Below, in pieces: positions 18,004 through 26,864 of a DNA stretch of 64,000 nucleotides. The notes beneath the pieces are model-generated. The model did not search any database. It saw only the letters and a list, made by a program, of their open reading frames with translations, and was not told where the DNA came from. How positions within the stretch are numbered: the stretch's first letter is position 1; each line of letters opens with the position of its first letter. Position numbers and translations under genes: made by a program. Source of the stretch: Cupriavidus pauculus (GTDB lineage Bacteria; Pseudomonadota; Gammaproteobacteria; Burkholderiales; Burkholderiaceae); assembly GCF_002858765.1 (NCBI RefSeq), contig NZ_PJRP01000019.1, forward strand, positions 62,001 through 126,000. Direction: 5' to 3'.

Positions 18004-18984
18004 ATGAAACCGATTGCGCATGCTTTCGCCGCCGCCTGCCTGACACTGGGCGCGGCCCTGACGTCCCCGCTGGCTGTCGCGGGCCCGTTCCCCGACAAGC
18101 CGATTCGCCTGGTCGTACCGTTTCCGCCGGGCGGCACCACCGACCTGCTGGGCCGGGTGCTGGCCAACCGTCTGTCCGAAGCCCTGGGGCAGCAGGTGAT
18201 CGTCGACAACCGGCCCGGCGCGGGCGGCACGATCGGCTCTGACGTGGTGGCCAAGTCGCCGGCCGATGGCTACACGCTGATGTTCGGCACGGTGGGCACG
18301 CAGTCGATCAACAGTTCGCTCTACAAGCGCCTGCCGTTCGACGCGCAGAAGGACTTCACCCCCGTGGCGCTGTTCGCGGGCGTGCCGAATATCCTGGTGG
18401 TCAATCCCAAGGTGCCCGCGAAGAGCGTTAAGGAACTGGTCGACTATGCCAAGGCGCACCCCAACGCGCTGAACATGGGGTCGGCGGGCAATGGCACGAC
18501 CAATCATCTGTCCGGCGAGCTGTTCAAGTCGATGGCGGGCGTGCAGATCACCCACGTGCCCTATAAGGGCAGCGGCCCGGCCATGGCCGACCTGCTGGCC
18601 AATCAGGTGCAACTGATGTTCGACAACCTGCCAGGCTCGCTGCCGCACGTGAAGGCTGGCCGGCTGCGCGCGCTGGCCGTGACCAGCGCCACGCGCTCTC
18701 CTGCGCTGCCCGACGTGCCGACCATGGCCGAAGCAGGCATCACCGGCTACGAGGCGGACGTCTGGTTCGGCGTGGTGGGACCCAAGGGTATGCCGGCCGA
18801 TGTGGTCGGCAAGCTGGCGGGCGAGATCGCCCGGATCGCGCAGGACAAAAGCACCCGCGACAAGCTGCTGCAGGCCGGCGCATCGCCGCTGACGTCCACC
18901 CCCGCGCAGTTCTCGACCCTGATCCAGCATGACACGGTGAAGTGGTCGAAGCTCGTGCGCGATTCCGGCGCCAGCATCGACTGA
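18004..18984 (+). CDS. Bug/TctC-type solute-binding receptor
   Basis: 326 residues. A signal peptide ends near LAVAG, then comes the family opening FPDKPIRLVVPFPPGG, the DNRPGAGG block and the NHLSGELF region. This is a periplasmic receptor for a carboxylated ligand, without neighbouring TctAB genes. It starts 74 bp after the lyase stop on the same strand, with GGAG upstream, and probably binds the lyase substrate or a relative. It is a different paralogue from the receptor at 8402-9361. Confidence 0.9.
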   Translation: MKPIAHAFAAACLTLGAALTSPLAVAGPFPDKPIRLVVPFPPGGTTDLLGRVLANRLSEALGQQVIVDNRPGAGGTIGSDVVAKSPADGYTLMFGTVGTQSINSSLYKRLPFDAQKDFTPVALFAGVPNILVVNPKVPAKSVKELVDYAKAHPNALNMGSAGNGTTNHLSGELFKSMAGVQITHVPYKGSGPAMADLLANQVQLMFDNLPGSLPHVKAGRLRALAVTSATRSPALPDVPTMAEAGITGYEADVWFGVVGPKGMPADVVGKLAGEIARIAQDKSTRDKLLQAGASPLTSTPAQFSTLIQHDTVKWSKLVRDSGASID

Positions 18985-19084
18985 CTCTCGGCGAATCCGA
19001 TATCGATAGACAAAAGTCTTCGTTGTGTGAGAGTGCGGCGCTTCGCAATACTGCGAACGGAAACTGCACTCATCACACAACAAT

Positions 19085-20140
19085 ATGGCCTCCGAACTTA
19101 CCTCTCCCGCGCCCGGCCGCCGTGGCGCGCTCAAGCAACTTGCATCGCTGGCAGTGGCCGGCAGCATAGGTCCGCTGCTGGCCGCCTGCTCGAAGGGCGA
19201 CTCCGCTGCCAAACCTTCCGCGCAGTCCAGCGCCCCGGCCGTGATCGGCAAGGCCGGCGACAAGGTCAGCTTCAAGTATCCGGACAATCCCACCTTCGAC
19301 CTGGTCTACCTGGCCGACCAGCTTGGCTATTTCGAGGGCACCAATACGCGGCCGAACTACATCGGCAAGGTGGCCGCGCCGCAGATCATTCCGCTGACCG
19401 GCACCGGCGAGATCGATTTCGGCTCGCGCATGGTGCCGCTGGTGATCTCGGCCGTGGCGGCCGGCGCCGATCTCAAGATCGTGGCGGCCGGCAACAAGAC
19501 GCTGCAGGACGCCCCGCACATGAAGTACTTCGTGCGCAAGGATTCAGGCATCCGCGCCCCCCGTGACCTGGAAGGCAAGACCATCGGCATCAACAGCTTC
19601 GGCGCCTGCGCCGAGTTCGTGACCAAGACGTTCCTGCGCCAGAAGGGCGTGGACGTCAACAAGATCAACTTCGTGGTGATTCCGGACGACCAGGCCGAGC
19701 AGACGCTGGCCACCGGCAACACCGACCTGGCCATCATCCACGCGCCGTTCTCGGGCCGTGCCGACCATGCCGACAAGCTCACGCGGCTGTGGAGCGATTT
19801 CGACCTCGATGGCGGTCTGGGCGGCATGCAGCCGTACAGCGTGCATGGCAAGTTCCTGCGCGAGCACCCGGAGAACGTGCGCGACGTGGTGACGGCGCTG
19901 GCCAAGGCGGCCAACTGGGTCAACGCCAACCCCGAAGAGGCGCGCAAGCTGGTGTCCAAGCGCATCAACCTGCAGCTCGATTTCGTCGACCGCTACGCCT
20001 ACGTGGACAACCTCGTGGTCACCGAGCCGCCGATCCAGTACTACATCGACGTGCTGGAGGCCGAAGGCAAGCTGACCCGCGGCAAGGTAGCCGCCCGCGA
20101 CATCTATACGAACGATTTCAACCCGTTCGCCAAGGCATAG
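19085..20140 (+). CDS. ABC transporter substrate-binding lipoprotein (NMT1/SsuA-like)
   Basis: 351 residues. It has a signal with lipobox LLAAC near residue 35, then an NMT1-type binding fold: NPTFDLVYLADQLGYFEG, later GEIDFGSRM and GKTIGINSFGA. Proteins of this class deliver sulfonates, taurine, nitrate or pyrimidine precursors to SsuBC-like ABC importers. The ATPase and permease genes follow 10 bp downstream and beyond. The lyase/receptor genes upstream suggest a shared substrate. No convincing Shine-Dalgarno sequence precedes this ATG. Confidence 0.88.
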   Translation: MASELTSPAPGRRGALKQLASLAVAGSIGPLLAACSKGDSAAKPSAQSSAPAVIGKAGDKVSFKYPDNPTFDLVYLADQLGYFEGTNTRPNYIGKVAAPQIIPLTGTGEIDFGSRMVPLVISAVAAGADLKIVAAGNKTLQDAPHMKYFVRKDSGIRAPRDLEGKTIGINSFGACAEFVTKTFLRQKGVDVNKINFVVIPDDQAEQTLATGNTDLAIIHAPFSGRADHADKLTRLWSDFDLDGGLGGMQPYSVHGKFLREHPENVRDVVTALAKAANWVNANPEEARKLVSKRINLQLDFVDRYAYVDNLVVTEPPIQYYIDVLEAEGKLTRGKVAARDIYTNDFNPFAKA

Positions 20141-20150
20141 GACGCCCACC

Positions 20151-21098
20151 ATGAGCCACAAGATCGTGGCGCGCGGTGTCAAGATGGACTACGCCGTGCG
20201 CGATGAAGCGGGCCGCGCCGACAACGTGGCCGTGCTGCGCGACTTCGACCTCGATATCCGCGAGGGCGAATTTATTTCCATCCTCGGGCCGTCGGGCTGC
20301 GGCAAGTCCACGTTTCTGAGCATCCTCGCCGGGCTGACCGAACGCACGGGCGGCGACATCGCCATCGATGGCCAGCCGCTGCGCGGCATCCACCCAGCGC
20401 AGGGCGTGGTCTTCCAGGGCTATGCGCTGTTCCCGTGGCGCACCGTGCTGCAGAACATCGAGGTGGGACTGGAGATTCGCGGCGTGCCCAGGGCCAAGCG
20501 CCGCGCGATCGCCGAGGAATACCTCGAACTGGTGGGGCTGACTGGCTTTGGCCAGCGCTATCCGCACGAGATCTCGGGCGGCATGAAGCAGCGCGTGGCC
20601 ATCGCCCGGTCTCTGGCCTACCAGCCCGAGGTGCTGCTGATGGACGAGCCGTTCGCCGCGCTGGATGCCCAGACCCGTGAAATCCTGCAGGGCGAACTGC
20701 TGCGCATCTGGGAACAGCGGCGCAAGACCATCGTATTCATCACGCACAGCCTGGACGAAGCCATCTTCCTGTCCGACCGGATTGCCGTGATGACCCGGCG
20801 CCCCGGCACCATCAAGCAGATCATCGACGTACCATTGCCACGCCCGCGCGCCGCCGAGGTGCGCAATTCAGAAGCCTTTATCCGGCTGCGCCAGCAGGCC
20901 TGGGACATCCTCAAGGACGAAGTGCAATTCGCCAACCCGGCCGCCGCGCCGCGTCCGCTGGGCGCCACGGCCAACCCGGGCGAACGCTTGCATGGCGAGC
21001 GCGCCCAGGTGGGACCGCCGGTTGGACATCAGGTCGGACAGCAGGTTGGACAGTCAGTGGAACCCGCGACCGCCGGCGTGGCGAAGGCCGCATCATGA
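20151..21098 (+). CDS. ABC transporter ATP-binding protein (SsuB/TauB-like) with repetitive C-terminal tail
   Basis: 315 residues against about 260 for relatives. Walker A is GPSGCGKST, the Q-loop lies in VVFQGYALFPW, the signature is a slightly unusual SGGMKQR, Walker B is VLLMDEPFAAL, and the switch His is in FITHSLDEA. It powers import with the permease encoded next, whose start overlaps its stop. The last 60 or so residues form a low-complexity tail containing VGPP-VGHQ-VGQQ-VGQS, encoded by four 12-bp repeats. The tail has no counterpart in standard family members and is probably a recent expansion. Confidence 0.92.
   Translation: MSHKIVARGVKMDYAVRDEAGRADNVAVLRDFDLDIREGEFISILGPSGCGKSTFLSILAGLTERTGGDIAIDGQPLRGIHPAQGVVFQGYALFPWRTVLQNIEVGLEIRGVPRAKRRAIAEEYLELVGLTGFGQRYPHEISGGMKQRVAIARSLAYQPEVLLMDEPFAALDAQTREILQGELLRIWEQRRKTIVFITHSLDEAIFLSDRIAVMTRRPGTIKQIIDVPLPRPRAAEVRNSEAFIRLRQQAWDILKDEVQFANPAAAPRPLGATANPGERLHGERAQVGPPVGHQVGQQVGQSVEPATAGVAKAAS
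21009..21056 (+). repeat. Four 12-bp tandem repeats in the ATPase tail
   Basis: Four consecutive units beginning GTGGGACCGCCG, GTTGGACATCAG, GTCGGACAGCAG and GTTGGACAGTCA, each encoding Val-Gly plus two residues. The in-frame period lets the tail expand or shrink without a frameshift. Confidence 0.8.
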
Positions 21099-21883
21099 GC
21101 CGCGCCGCTTCGCTTTCGCGCCTGGGCGACCGCGCCCTGGGCGTCCTGGGCATCGTCGCGTTCCTGCTGGTCTGGGAACTGGTGCCGCGCCTGCATATCG
21201 TCAGCGACGCCTACCTGAGCCCGCCGTCGCAGATCATCGTCACGATCTGGGATCTGGTCAGCAGCGGGGCGCTGTTCAAGCACCTGTTTGCCAGCCTGCA
21301 GCGGTCGCTGTACGGATTGCTGTCGGCCATCGTGCTGGGCGTGGTGCTGGGCCTGCTGATGGGATGGTTCACCCGCTTCGAGGCCATCGTCGACCCGATT
21401 CTGCAGTTGTTCCGCCAGACCTCGGCCTTTGCGCTGTTCCCGGTGTTCATCCTGTTCCTGGGCATTGGCGAGACGTCCAAGGTGGCCATCATCTTCTGGG
21501 CGTCGTTCTGGCCGGTGCTGCTGAGTACGATCAGCGGCGTCAAGCAGGTAGACCGGCTGCTGATCGATTCGGCGCGCTCGATGGGCGCCAACCGCCTGTT
21601 CGTGTTCCGCAAGGTGGTGCTGCCGGCGGCGTCGCCGTCGATCTTCACCGGGGTGCGGCTGGCGGGCACGTATTGCATTACCGCGCTGGTGGCGGCCGAA
21701 ATGATCGGTGCTCACTCGGGGCTGGGCTTCCTGACGCTGAATTCGCAGGAGGTATTCCAGATTCCGACGATGTACGCGGGCATCCTGCTGCTGGCCTTGC
21801 TGGGGCTGGCGCTCAACTATGTGCTGGCGGTGGTGGAACGCCGGCTCACGCGCTGGCGCAAGGGATTGACGCTCAATGGCTAG
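21095..21883 (+). CDS. ABC transporter permease (SsuC/TauC-like)
   Basis: 262 residues with about six membrane segments and the BPD-transport inner-membrane fold. The EAA-like cytoplasmic loop lies around DSARSMGANRLFVFRKVVLP, where the ATPase docks. The start overlaps the ATPase stop by 4 bp (ATGA), and its own end overlaps the next gene by 8 bp, so these genes are translated together. It imports whatever the lipoprotein at 19085 binds. Confidence 0.92.
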   Translation: MSRAASLSRLGDRALGVLGIVAFLLVWELVPRLHIVSDAYLSPPSQIIVTIWDLVSSGALFKHLFASLQRSLYGLLSAIVLGVVLGLLMGWFTRFEAIVDPILQLFRQTSAFALFPVFILFLGIGETSKVAIIFWASFWPVLLSTISGVKQVDRLLIDSARSMGANRLFVFRKVVLPAASPSIFTGVRLAGTYCITALVAAEMIGAHSGLGFLTLNSQEVFQIPTMYAGILLLALLGLALNYVLAVVERRLTRWRKGLTLNG

Positions 21884-22760
21884 CTTGCGCGGATACCGCT
21901 GGCTGGCCGCGCTGCTGGCGCTGGCCGGCATCGCCACGGCATATGCCGCTTTTGCCGCCTATGCCATAGACCGGCCCGTCGCGCCTGGCCCGTGGCTGCA
22001 AACGGTGCAGCAACGCGGCACGCTGGTGGTGGGCGTGCGGCAATACGCGCGCCCCGCGCCGCCCAAGGCGCCGACGCCGCCCGAGCCCGATCACTTCGAC
22101 GTGGCCATGGCGCGCTATGTAGCGGATCGTCTTGGGGTGACGTTGAAGGTTGCCGGCCTGCCCGGCGAGCCGGGATCATCGGCGTGGCAGGCCGCGCAAC
22201 GCGATGTCGACGTGGTCATCGCGGGCGCGACCCCGACACCAGGTGGCGACGCGGTGGTGTCGAACGCGCCGGTCGTGCCAGTTGCGTCGGCCTACGCCAT
22301 CGGCGAAGGATCGCTGCTGGTGCTGCGCGGCAGCCGCTACCAGCGTACCGACGACCTGCGGGGCCAGCCGGTCTGCGTGGGGCAGGGCAGCGCCTACGCC
22401 ACGCGCATCGCGCAGGACTTTCAGGGCGTGCCGAAGGTCTACGCCTCATCGATTCGCGCGGCCACGGGGTTCCTGGCTGGCGAATGCCAGGCACTTGCCG
22501 ACGATACGCCGGTCGTGGCCCGCCTGCTGACGCTGCAGGAATGGCGCTTCTATCGCAAGCTCGACGGCGATCTTCAGGCTGACGCCAGCGCCGCGCGCAT
22601 CGGCCTGCATGCCGCCGATCCCCAGTCCGCCGTCTGGTTCGAGCAGGCTGTCCGCGACTGGCGCCGCGACGGCGCCCTGCAACGCGCCCGCGAACAGCGC
22701 GCCGGCGACGTGGCCTACGAAGCCAGCCAGCTGCAGGACGGCCTCGTCTGCCATTCCTGA
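21876..22760 (+). CDS. Second periplasmic solute-binding protein (SBP family 3-like) in the ABC operon
   Basis: 294 residues. The N-terminus is a signal or anchor (MASLRGYRWLAALLALAG). A family-3 binding fold follows, opening with QTVQQRGTLVVGVRQYARP and continuing DVAMARYVADRLGVTLKV. Family-3 proteins usually serve polar amino-acid ABC importers, whereas this operon has an SsuABC-type importer with its own lipoprotein. A second receptor of another fold in one operon is unusual; it may widen specificity or act as a sensor. The start overlaps the permease end by 8 bp. Confidence 0.8.
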   Translation: MASLRGYRWLAALLALAGIATAYAAFAAYAIDRPVAPGPWLQTVQQRGTLVVGVRQYARPAPPKAPTPPEPDHFDVAMARYVADRLGVTLKVAGLPGEPGSSAWQAAQRDVDVVIAGATPTPGGDAVVSNAPVVPVASAYAIGEGSLLVLRGSRYQRTDDLRGQPVCVGQGSAYATRIAQDFQGVPKVYASSIRAATGFLAGECQALADDTPVVARLLTLQEWRFYRKLDGDLQADASAARIGLHAADPQSAVWFEQAVRDWRRDGALQRAREQRAGDVAYEASQLQDGLVCHS

Positions 22761-22781
22761 GCCAGCCGGCCGCGTGACACG

Positions 22782-23582
22782 TCAGGCCTTCACGTAGCGC
22801 GGGGCCGGCGTGCTGTTCGAGAGCACACCGGACATCGCGCCACGTGCCGCCTCGTACGCGTTCCAGTGCTCGATGGCGTGCAGCGACGGGATCGTGATCA
22901 GCTCGCCGTTGTCGTAGCCGACCAGCGCGGCATCGACCATATCGGTGGCCTGCATCACGATGGCAGGGTCCAGATTCTCCACGGGCAGGCCGCCGACCTC
23001 CCAGAAATCGGTGGCCGTGGCGCCGGGCAGCACCGCCTGCACGCGCACGCCCCGGGCGCCCACTTCATGATGCAGCGACTGGCTGAACGCGGTCACGAAC
23101 GCCTTGCTGCCGCCGTAGACCCCGTTCAGCACCTCCGGCGCGATGCCGACAATCGACGAGATATTGATGATCGCCCCCTTGCCGCGCGCCACGAAGCCGG
23201 GCACGGCGGCGTAAGTCAGGCGCGTCAGCGCGGTGACGTTCAGCTCGATCATCCTGGTCATCGCGTCGACGTTGCTGTCCAACAGCGGGGTGTGCGTGCC
23301 GATGCCCGCGTTGTTGACCAGCAGCGTGATGCTGGCATCGGACCGGAGCTTGTCTTCCACGCGGGCCAGCGAAGCACGGTCGTTGAGATCGGCAGCAAAC
23401 ACTTCGACGGCCCGGCCGGTGTCGTCGGCAATGCGGCGCGCCAGCGCGTCGAGCTTGTCGCGATTGCGCGCCACGAGCACGAGGTCGTAGCCGCGCCGTG
23501 CCAGGCGATCCGCGTAGATCGCGCCGATGCCCGACGATGCGCCAGTAACCAGTGCCGTACCCAGATGTTGTTGCTGCGTCAT
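22782..23582 (-). CDS. Short-chain dehydrogenase/reductase
   Basis: 266 residues, classical SDR. The cofactor motif TGASSGIG lies near residue 13, NNAGIG marks strand 4, Ser of the INISSIVG block and YGGSK supply the catalytic Ser-Tyr-Lys triad. An Arg after the first glycine motif (LVARNRDK) favours NADP(H). GGAG precedes the ATG at 23582. It is divergent from a GlxA-type regulator, which may control it. The substrate is unknown. Confidence 0.9.
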   Translation of the reverse strand: MTQQQHLGTALVTGASSGIGAIYADRLARRGYDLVLVARNRDKLDALARRIADDTGRAVEVFAADLNDRASLARVEDKLRSDASITLLVNNAGIGTHTPLLDSNVDAMTRMIELNVTALTRLTYAAVPGFVARGKGAIINISSIVGIAPEVLNGVYGGSKAFVTAFSQSLHHEVGARGVRVQAVLPGATATDFWEVGGLPVENLDPAIVMQATDMVDAALVGYDNGELITIPSLHAIEHWNAYEAARGAMSGVLSNSTPAPRYVKA

Positions 23583-23663
23583 GATGCTTCTCCGTTCGGT
23601 GGGGTGGGTTCGGATGCGTCGCATCCATGTGAAGCATCGTAGGCCGGTTCACGCCTGACCGAA

Positions 23664-23680
23664 ATGACGTATATAGTCAT
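23664..23680. promoter_or_regulatory. Palindrome ATGAC-N7-GTCAT before the GlxA-type gene
   Basis: Perfect 5-bp arms flank an AT-rich 7-bp centre (gtatata), ending 5 bp before the ATG at 23686. The position suggests an operator for autoregulation or for the divergent SDR gene. Confidence 0.35.
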
Positions 23681-23685
23681 GTTTC

Positions 23686-24657
23686 ATGACATGGGACAAA
23701 AAGCGGGGTGGCGGCATGCACAGGGTGGGATTTCTGCTGATGGATGGCTTTCAGGTGATGGCGCTGGCGGCGCAGAGCGTGTTCGAGTACGCCAACCTGG
23801 TGGCGGGAGAGCCCTTCTACCGGATCGAAAGCTACTCAGTGGCGGGCGGGCCAGTGCGTTCGTCGCTGGGCATGGCGGTGGAAACGCGGCCAGCCAGCAC
23901 ACGGGTCACCATCGACACCTGGGTCCTGGCCGGCGCGGCCGACCCCGTGGCCACGCCCACACCGCAGCCGGTGCTGGATTTCGTGCGCAAGGGGGCGCCC
24001 CGGGCACGGCGCGTGGCATCGATCTGCACGGGGGCGTTCATCCTGGCCGAGGCCGGACTGCTCGATGGCCGCCGCGCCACCACGCACTGGTTCTACGCGC
24101 GGGACATGCAGCGCGCGCACCCGCAGGTTCGCGTGGAGGACGACCGCATCCATATCGTCGACGGACCGATCTGGACGTCGGCCGGCATGACGGCCGGGCT
24201 GGACCTGGCGCTGGCGATGGTGGAAACGGACCTCGGAGGCGATGTCGCGCGGTCGGTGGCGCACAAGCTTGTGATGTACCAGCGACGTTCCGGCGGCCAG
24301 TCGCAGCACTCCGAACTGCTGGACCTGGCCCCCAAGTCGGACCGCATCCAGAGTGCGCTCGACTACGCACGCAAGCACCTGCACCAGCCGCTGACCGTGG
24401 AAGACCTGGCCGGCGCCGTGCACCTGAGCCCCCGGCAATTCAGCCGCGTCTTCACGGCCGAAACGGGGCAGTCGCCGGCCAAGGCCGTGGAAAGCCTGCG
24501 CCTGGAGGCCGCGCGGCTGATGATCGAACAAAGCCGCCATCCACTGGACGTGGTGGCAAAAGAGACCGGATTCCGCGACCGCCGGCACCTGCGCGAGGCG
24601 TTTATCCGGGGCTTCGGCATGCCGCCGCAGGCGGTGCGGCGGGAGGCGAGGGGATGA
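23686..24657 (+). CDS. GlxA-type AraC-family regulator with DJ-1/PfpI-like N-terminal domain
   Basis: 323 residues. The N-terminal 190 are a DJ-1/PfpI-like glutamine-amidotransferase fold (VGFLLMDGFQVMALA, ASICTGAFILAEAGLLDGRR), used for sensing rather than catalysis in this family. The C-terminal 100 residues are two AraC helix-turn-helix motifs (LTVEDLAGAVHLSPRQFSRVF and a second one near DVVAKETGFRDRRHLREAF). A start at 23716 is equally possible and has GGGGTGG upstream. It diverges from the SDR gene. Confidence 0.9.
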   Translation: MTWDKKRGGGMHRVGFLLMDGFQVMALAAQSVFEYANLVAGEPFYRIESYSVAGGPVRSSLGMAVETRPASTRVTIDTWVLAGAADPVATPTPQPVLDFVRKGAPRARRVASICTGAFILAEAGLLDGRRATTHWFYARDMQRAHPQVRVEDDRIHIVDGPIWTSAGMTAGLDLALAMVETDLGGDVARSVAHKLVMYQRRSGGQSQHSELLDLAPKSDRIQSALDYARKHLHQPLTVEDLAGAVHLSPRQFSRVFTAETGQSPAKAVESLRLEAARLMIEQSRHPLDVVAKETGFRDRRHLREAFIRGFGMPPQAVRREARG

Positions 24658-24670
24658 GTTGCGGCGCTGT

Positions 24671-24706
24671 CCCGCTGTCGCGCACGCGAACGCGTAGCGA
24701 CAGGGG
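24671..24706. terminator. Hairpin between the convergent GlxA-type and phosphatase genes
   Basis: CTGTCGC at 24675-24681 pairs with GCGACAG at 24697-24703, extended by CCC/GGG with one bulge. There is no T-run on either strand, so this is a possible bidirectional barrier rather than a classical intrinsic terminator. Confidence 0.4.
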
Positions 24707-24724
24707 ACTTCACTGCACGCCAGA

Positions 24725-26692
24725 TCAGCCGTCGATGCGGATCTGCACGCCGTTTGACAAGTAGACCGGCGTGGCCTTGTAGCCGTCCACGGCAACCGTG
24801 CCGAACTGGCCCTTGATGCTGCTGCCGGTGATGACGGCAATCGTGTCGCCAGCCTTGGGCGCATAGCCGTCGACAAACGCGATGCGCAGCGTGCCGCCAG
24901 CAATGGTCGTGACGCCCGCCACGGTCATGCGGCCCTGCCCGTTGGGGCCGACGCGCAGATCGAGCGTGGTGTCGGCCAGCTGCGTGTACTTGCCGGCAAT
25001 TGCCACGCTTTGCGGCGCATTGATGATGACCGATCCCGTGCCCAGGTAGACGTCGCCGGTACCAAAGGCCTTGGCCGACACTGCCTCGAGCGCGCCGCCT
25101 GCCACCTGCGTGCCGCCGGAGTACGTGTTGGCACCGCCGAGCTTCAGGTTGCCGGTGCCGGAGAGCGTGAACTTGCCGGCGCCCCCGATATCGTTGCGCC
25201 AGATGTCGCCGGCGCTGAATCCACCCTTGCTGGCATCCATCGAGACCACAACGTTGCCGTTGAACGCGCCATACCCGTCGCCGGCGGCGAACAGGTTCAG
25301 GCGGCCCCAGCCCTCCGCGTCGTCCATGACCGGGTAGCCCGACGCAACTTCAGTGGTCTTCAGCACGACGCGACGCTGGTCGGCGCTGAGATACGGGAAG
25401 CGCGTTTCCAGCATCACCTCGGCACCCTTGGGTACCACCGGGTCGACCGTGGCCGAACCGATCTGCGCGAAGCCGAACGTCATGCGGCGCAGGAAGTTGG
25501 CCTTGTTGGCCGCGTAGTCGCTGAATCGGTCATTGCTGGCGGTGCCTGACTGCGCGAAGGTGCGGAACGTGGCCGGCGTGGTACCGGTGGCCGTCATCAG
25601 CGTGGTGTGGGCCTGGGCATAAGCGGAGGCCTTCAGCGTGGCATTGGCCGGTGCATAGAGATTGGCTGCCGCCGAGGCAATGCCGAGCATGCGGCCACCG
25701 ATCACGTCGAACGGCGAATGCATGCCGGCGAGGATACGGTTTTCGCCCAGCTCCATGCCACGGCTCAGCATTTCCTGGAACCGTTCCGGGACCAGGTAGG
25801 CCATCACCACAGCGTTGCGCAGCGCTTCGGCAGTGTGGCCGCTGATAAAACCGCCGTCGGTCGTCGGATCGGCGCTGATGGCCGGCACCAGTGTCGGCGC
25901 CAGCACCACGCTGGAGTTCCAGCGATACGGCCGGGCGTACTTGTAGAAGCGCTTGGCTGGCTCGGTCGAGGCGTTGTCGCCCACCTTGTTGACCATCGTG
26001 ATCACATCGCCGAACGCCGCGTTGCCCGCACCCGCCACGCCGGTGTTGTTGCCGCCTTCGTCATATTTGACCGTGGTGGCGTCGGCCGGGATGCTTGTGA
26101 TCGTCGTGGTTTGCTGGGCGGCGGCACGCCATGCCGCCGTAAGCGGGCCCATGCCGTCCGTCACGCTGTAGTTCTTGCCCCGGCGATCGTCGTAATACGC
26201 GGCTTCGGCCTGCGCAGCCGTGCGCTGCGTGGTCGCGTTGATGACGTACTGGACGTTGGCGTTGTGCGCGGCGGCGTTGGTCACCGAACCACCCACCGTG
26301 CCGTCGTTCGGCAAGCCGGTCCACGTGGACGCGGCAACGGCCGGGAAGGAACCGTTGGCAGCGGCGGGCGCACCGGCATCGACCAGGCGCGTCAGCGGTT
26401 CCCAGACATCGAGAAAGCCCGTGACCAGGCGCACGCCGGCATTGGTGTCGACGGTTGCGTAGCGCGCGTCACCGCGCTGGTTCGTGGCGATGTTGTCGAC
26501 AAACGGCAGCACCGATGCCTGTACGGGCGCGCTGTCGACAAACCCGGGGTCGGCCGGCGGCGCCGGCACGGCCAGCGGTGTGACACTGGCGTTGTTCTGA
26601 TTGTTGTCGTCGCCGCCACCGCAGGCGCTGAGCAGGAGGGCAAGGCACGCGACCGCGATGGCCGACGGGATCCCGGGCTGGGAAATAGACAT
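24725..26692 (-). CDS. Exported PAP2/class A acid phosphatase-like lipoprotein with autotransporter-type repeat tail
   Basis: 655 residues. A signal with lipobox LSAC is followed by an acidic linker. The phosphatase core shows the three-part signature: KYARPYRW, then FISGHTAEALRNA, then GENRILAGMHSPFDVIGGR, with His and Asp placed as in PhoN-type enzymes that use a phosphohistidine. The last 170 or so residues form a passenger-like beta-strand repeat (GGANTYSGGTQVAGGALEA) but no beta-barrel translocator follows, so it is not a self-exporting autotransporter. The start at 26692 gives a normal signal peptide. A vanadium haloperoxidase relationship is possible within the PAP2 clan. Confidence 0.82.
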   Translation of the reverse strand: MSISQPGIPSAIAVACLALLLSACGGGDDNNQNNASVTPLAVPAPPADPGFVDSAPVQASVLPFVDNIATNQRGDARYATVDTNAGVRLVTGFLDVWEPLTRLVDAGAPAAANGSFPAVAASTWTGLPNDGTVGGSVTNAAAHNANVQYVINATTQRTAAQAEAAYYDDRRGKNYSVTDGMGPLTAAWRAAAQQTTTITSIPADATTVKYDEGGNNTGVAGAGNAAFGDVITMVNKVGDNASTEPAKRFYKYARPYRWNSSVVLAPTLVPAISADPTTDGGFISGHTAEALRNAVVMAYLVPERFQEMLSRGMELGENRILAGMHSPFDVIGGRMLGIASAAANLYAPANATLKASAYAQAHTTLMTATGTTPATFRTFAQSGTASNDRFSDYAANKANFLRRMTFGFAQIGSATVDPVVPKGAEVMLETRFPYLSADQRRVVLKTTEVASGYPVMDDAEGWGRLNLFAAGDGYGAFNGNVVVSMDASKGGFSAGDIWRNDIGGAGKFTLSGTGNLKLGGANTYSGGTQVAGGALEAVSAKAFGTGDVYLGTGSVIINAPQSVAIAGKYTQLADTTLDLRVGPNGQGRMTVAGVTTIAGGTLRIAFVDGYAPKAGDTIAVITGSSIKGQFGTVAVDGYKATPVYLSNGVQIRIDG

Positions 26693-26864
26693 GAGAGGGG
26701 TCCTCAAAAAGAACGACGGCAAGCGGGCCGTCGGAAGAGGACGCAGTCTAGGGACGTCTCATGTCATACATGTGAAACAATAAGCACCGAAGTCGATGGA
26801 TTGTTCGGTTTTCCGACAAAATCGTGACATATCTGGGCGGGGCGATCGGCGCGCGGCTGCGCAC

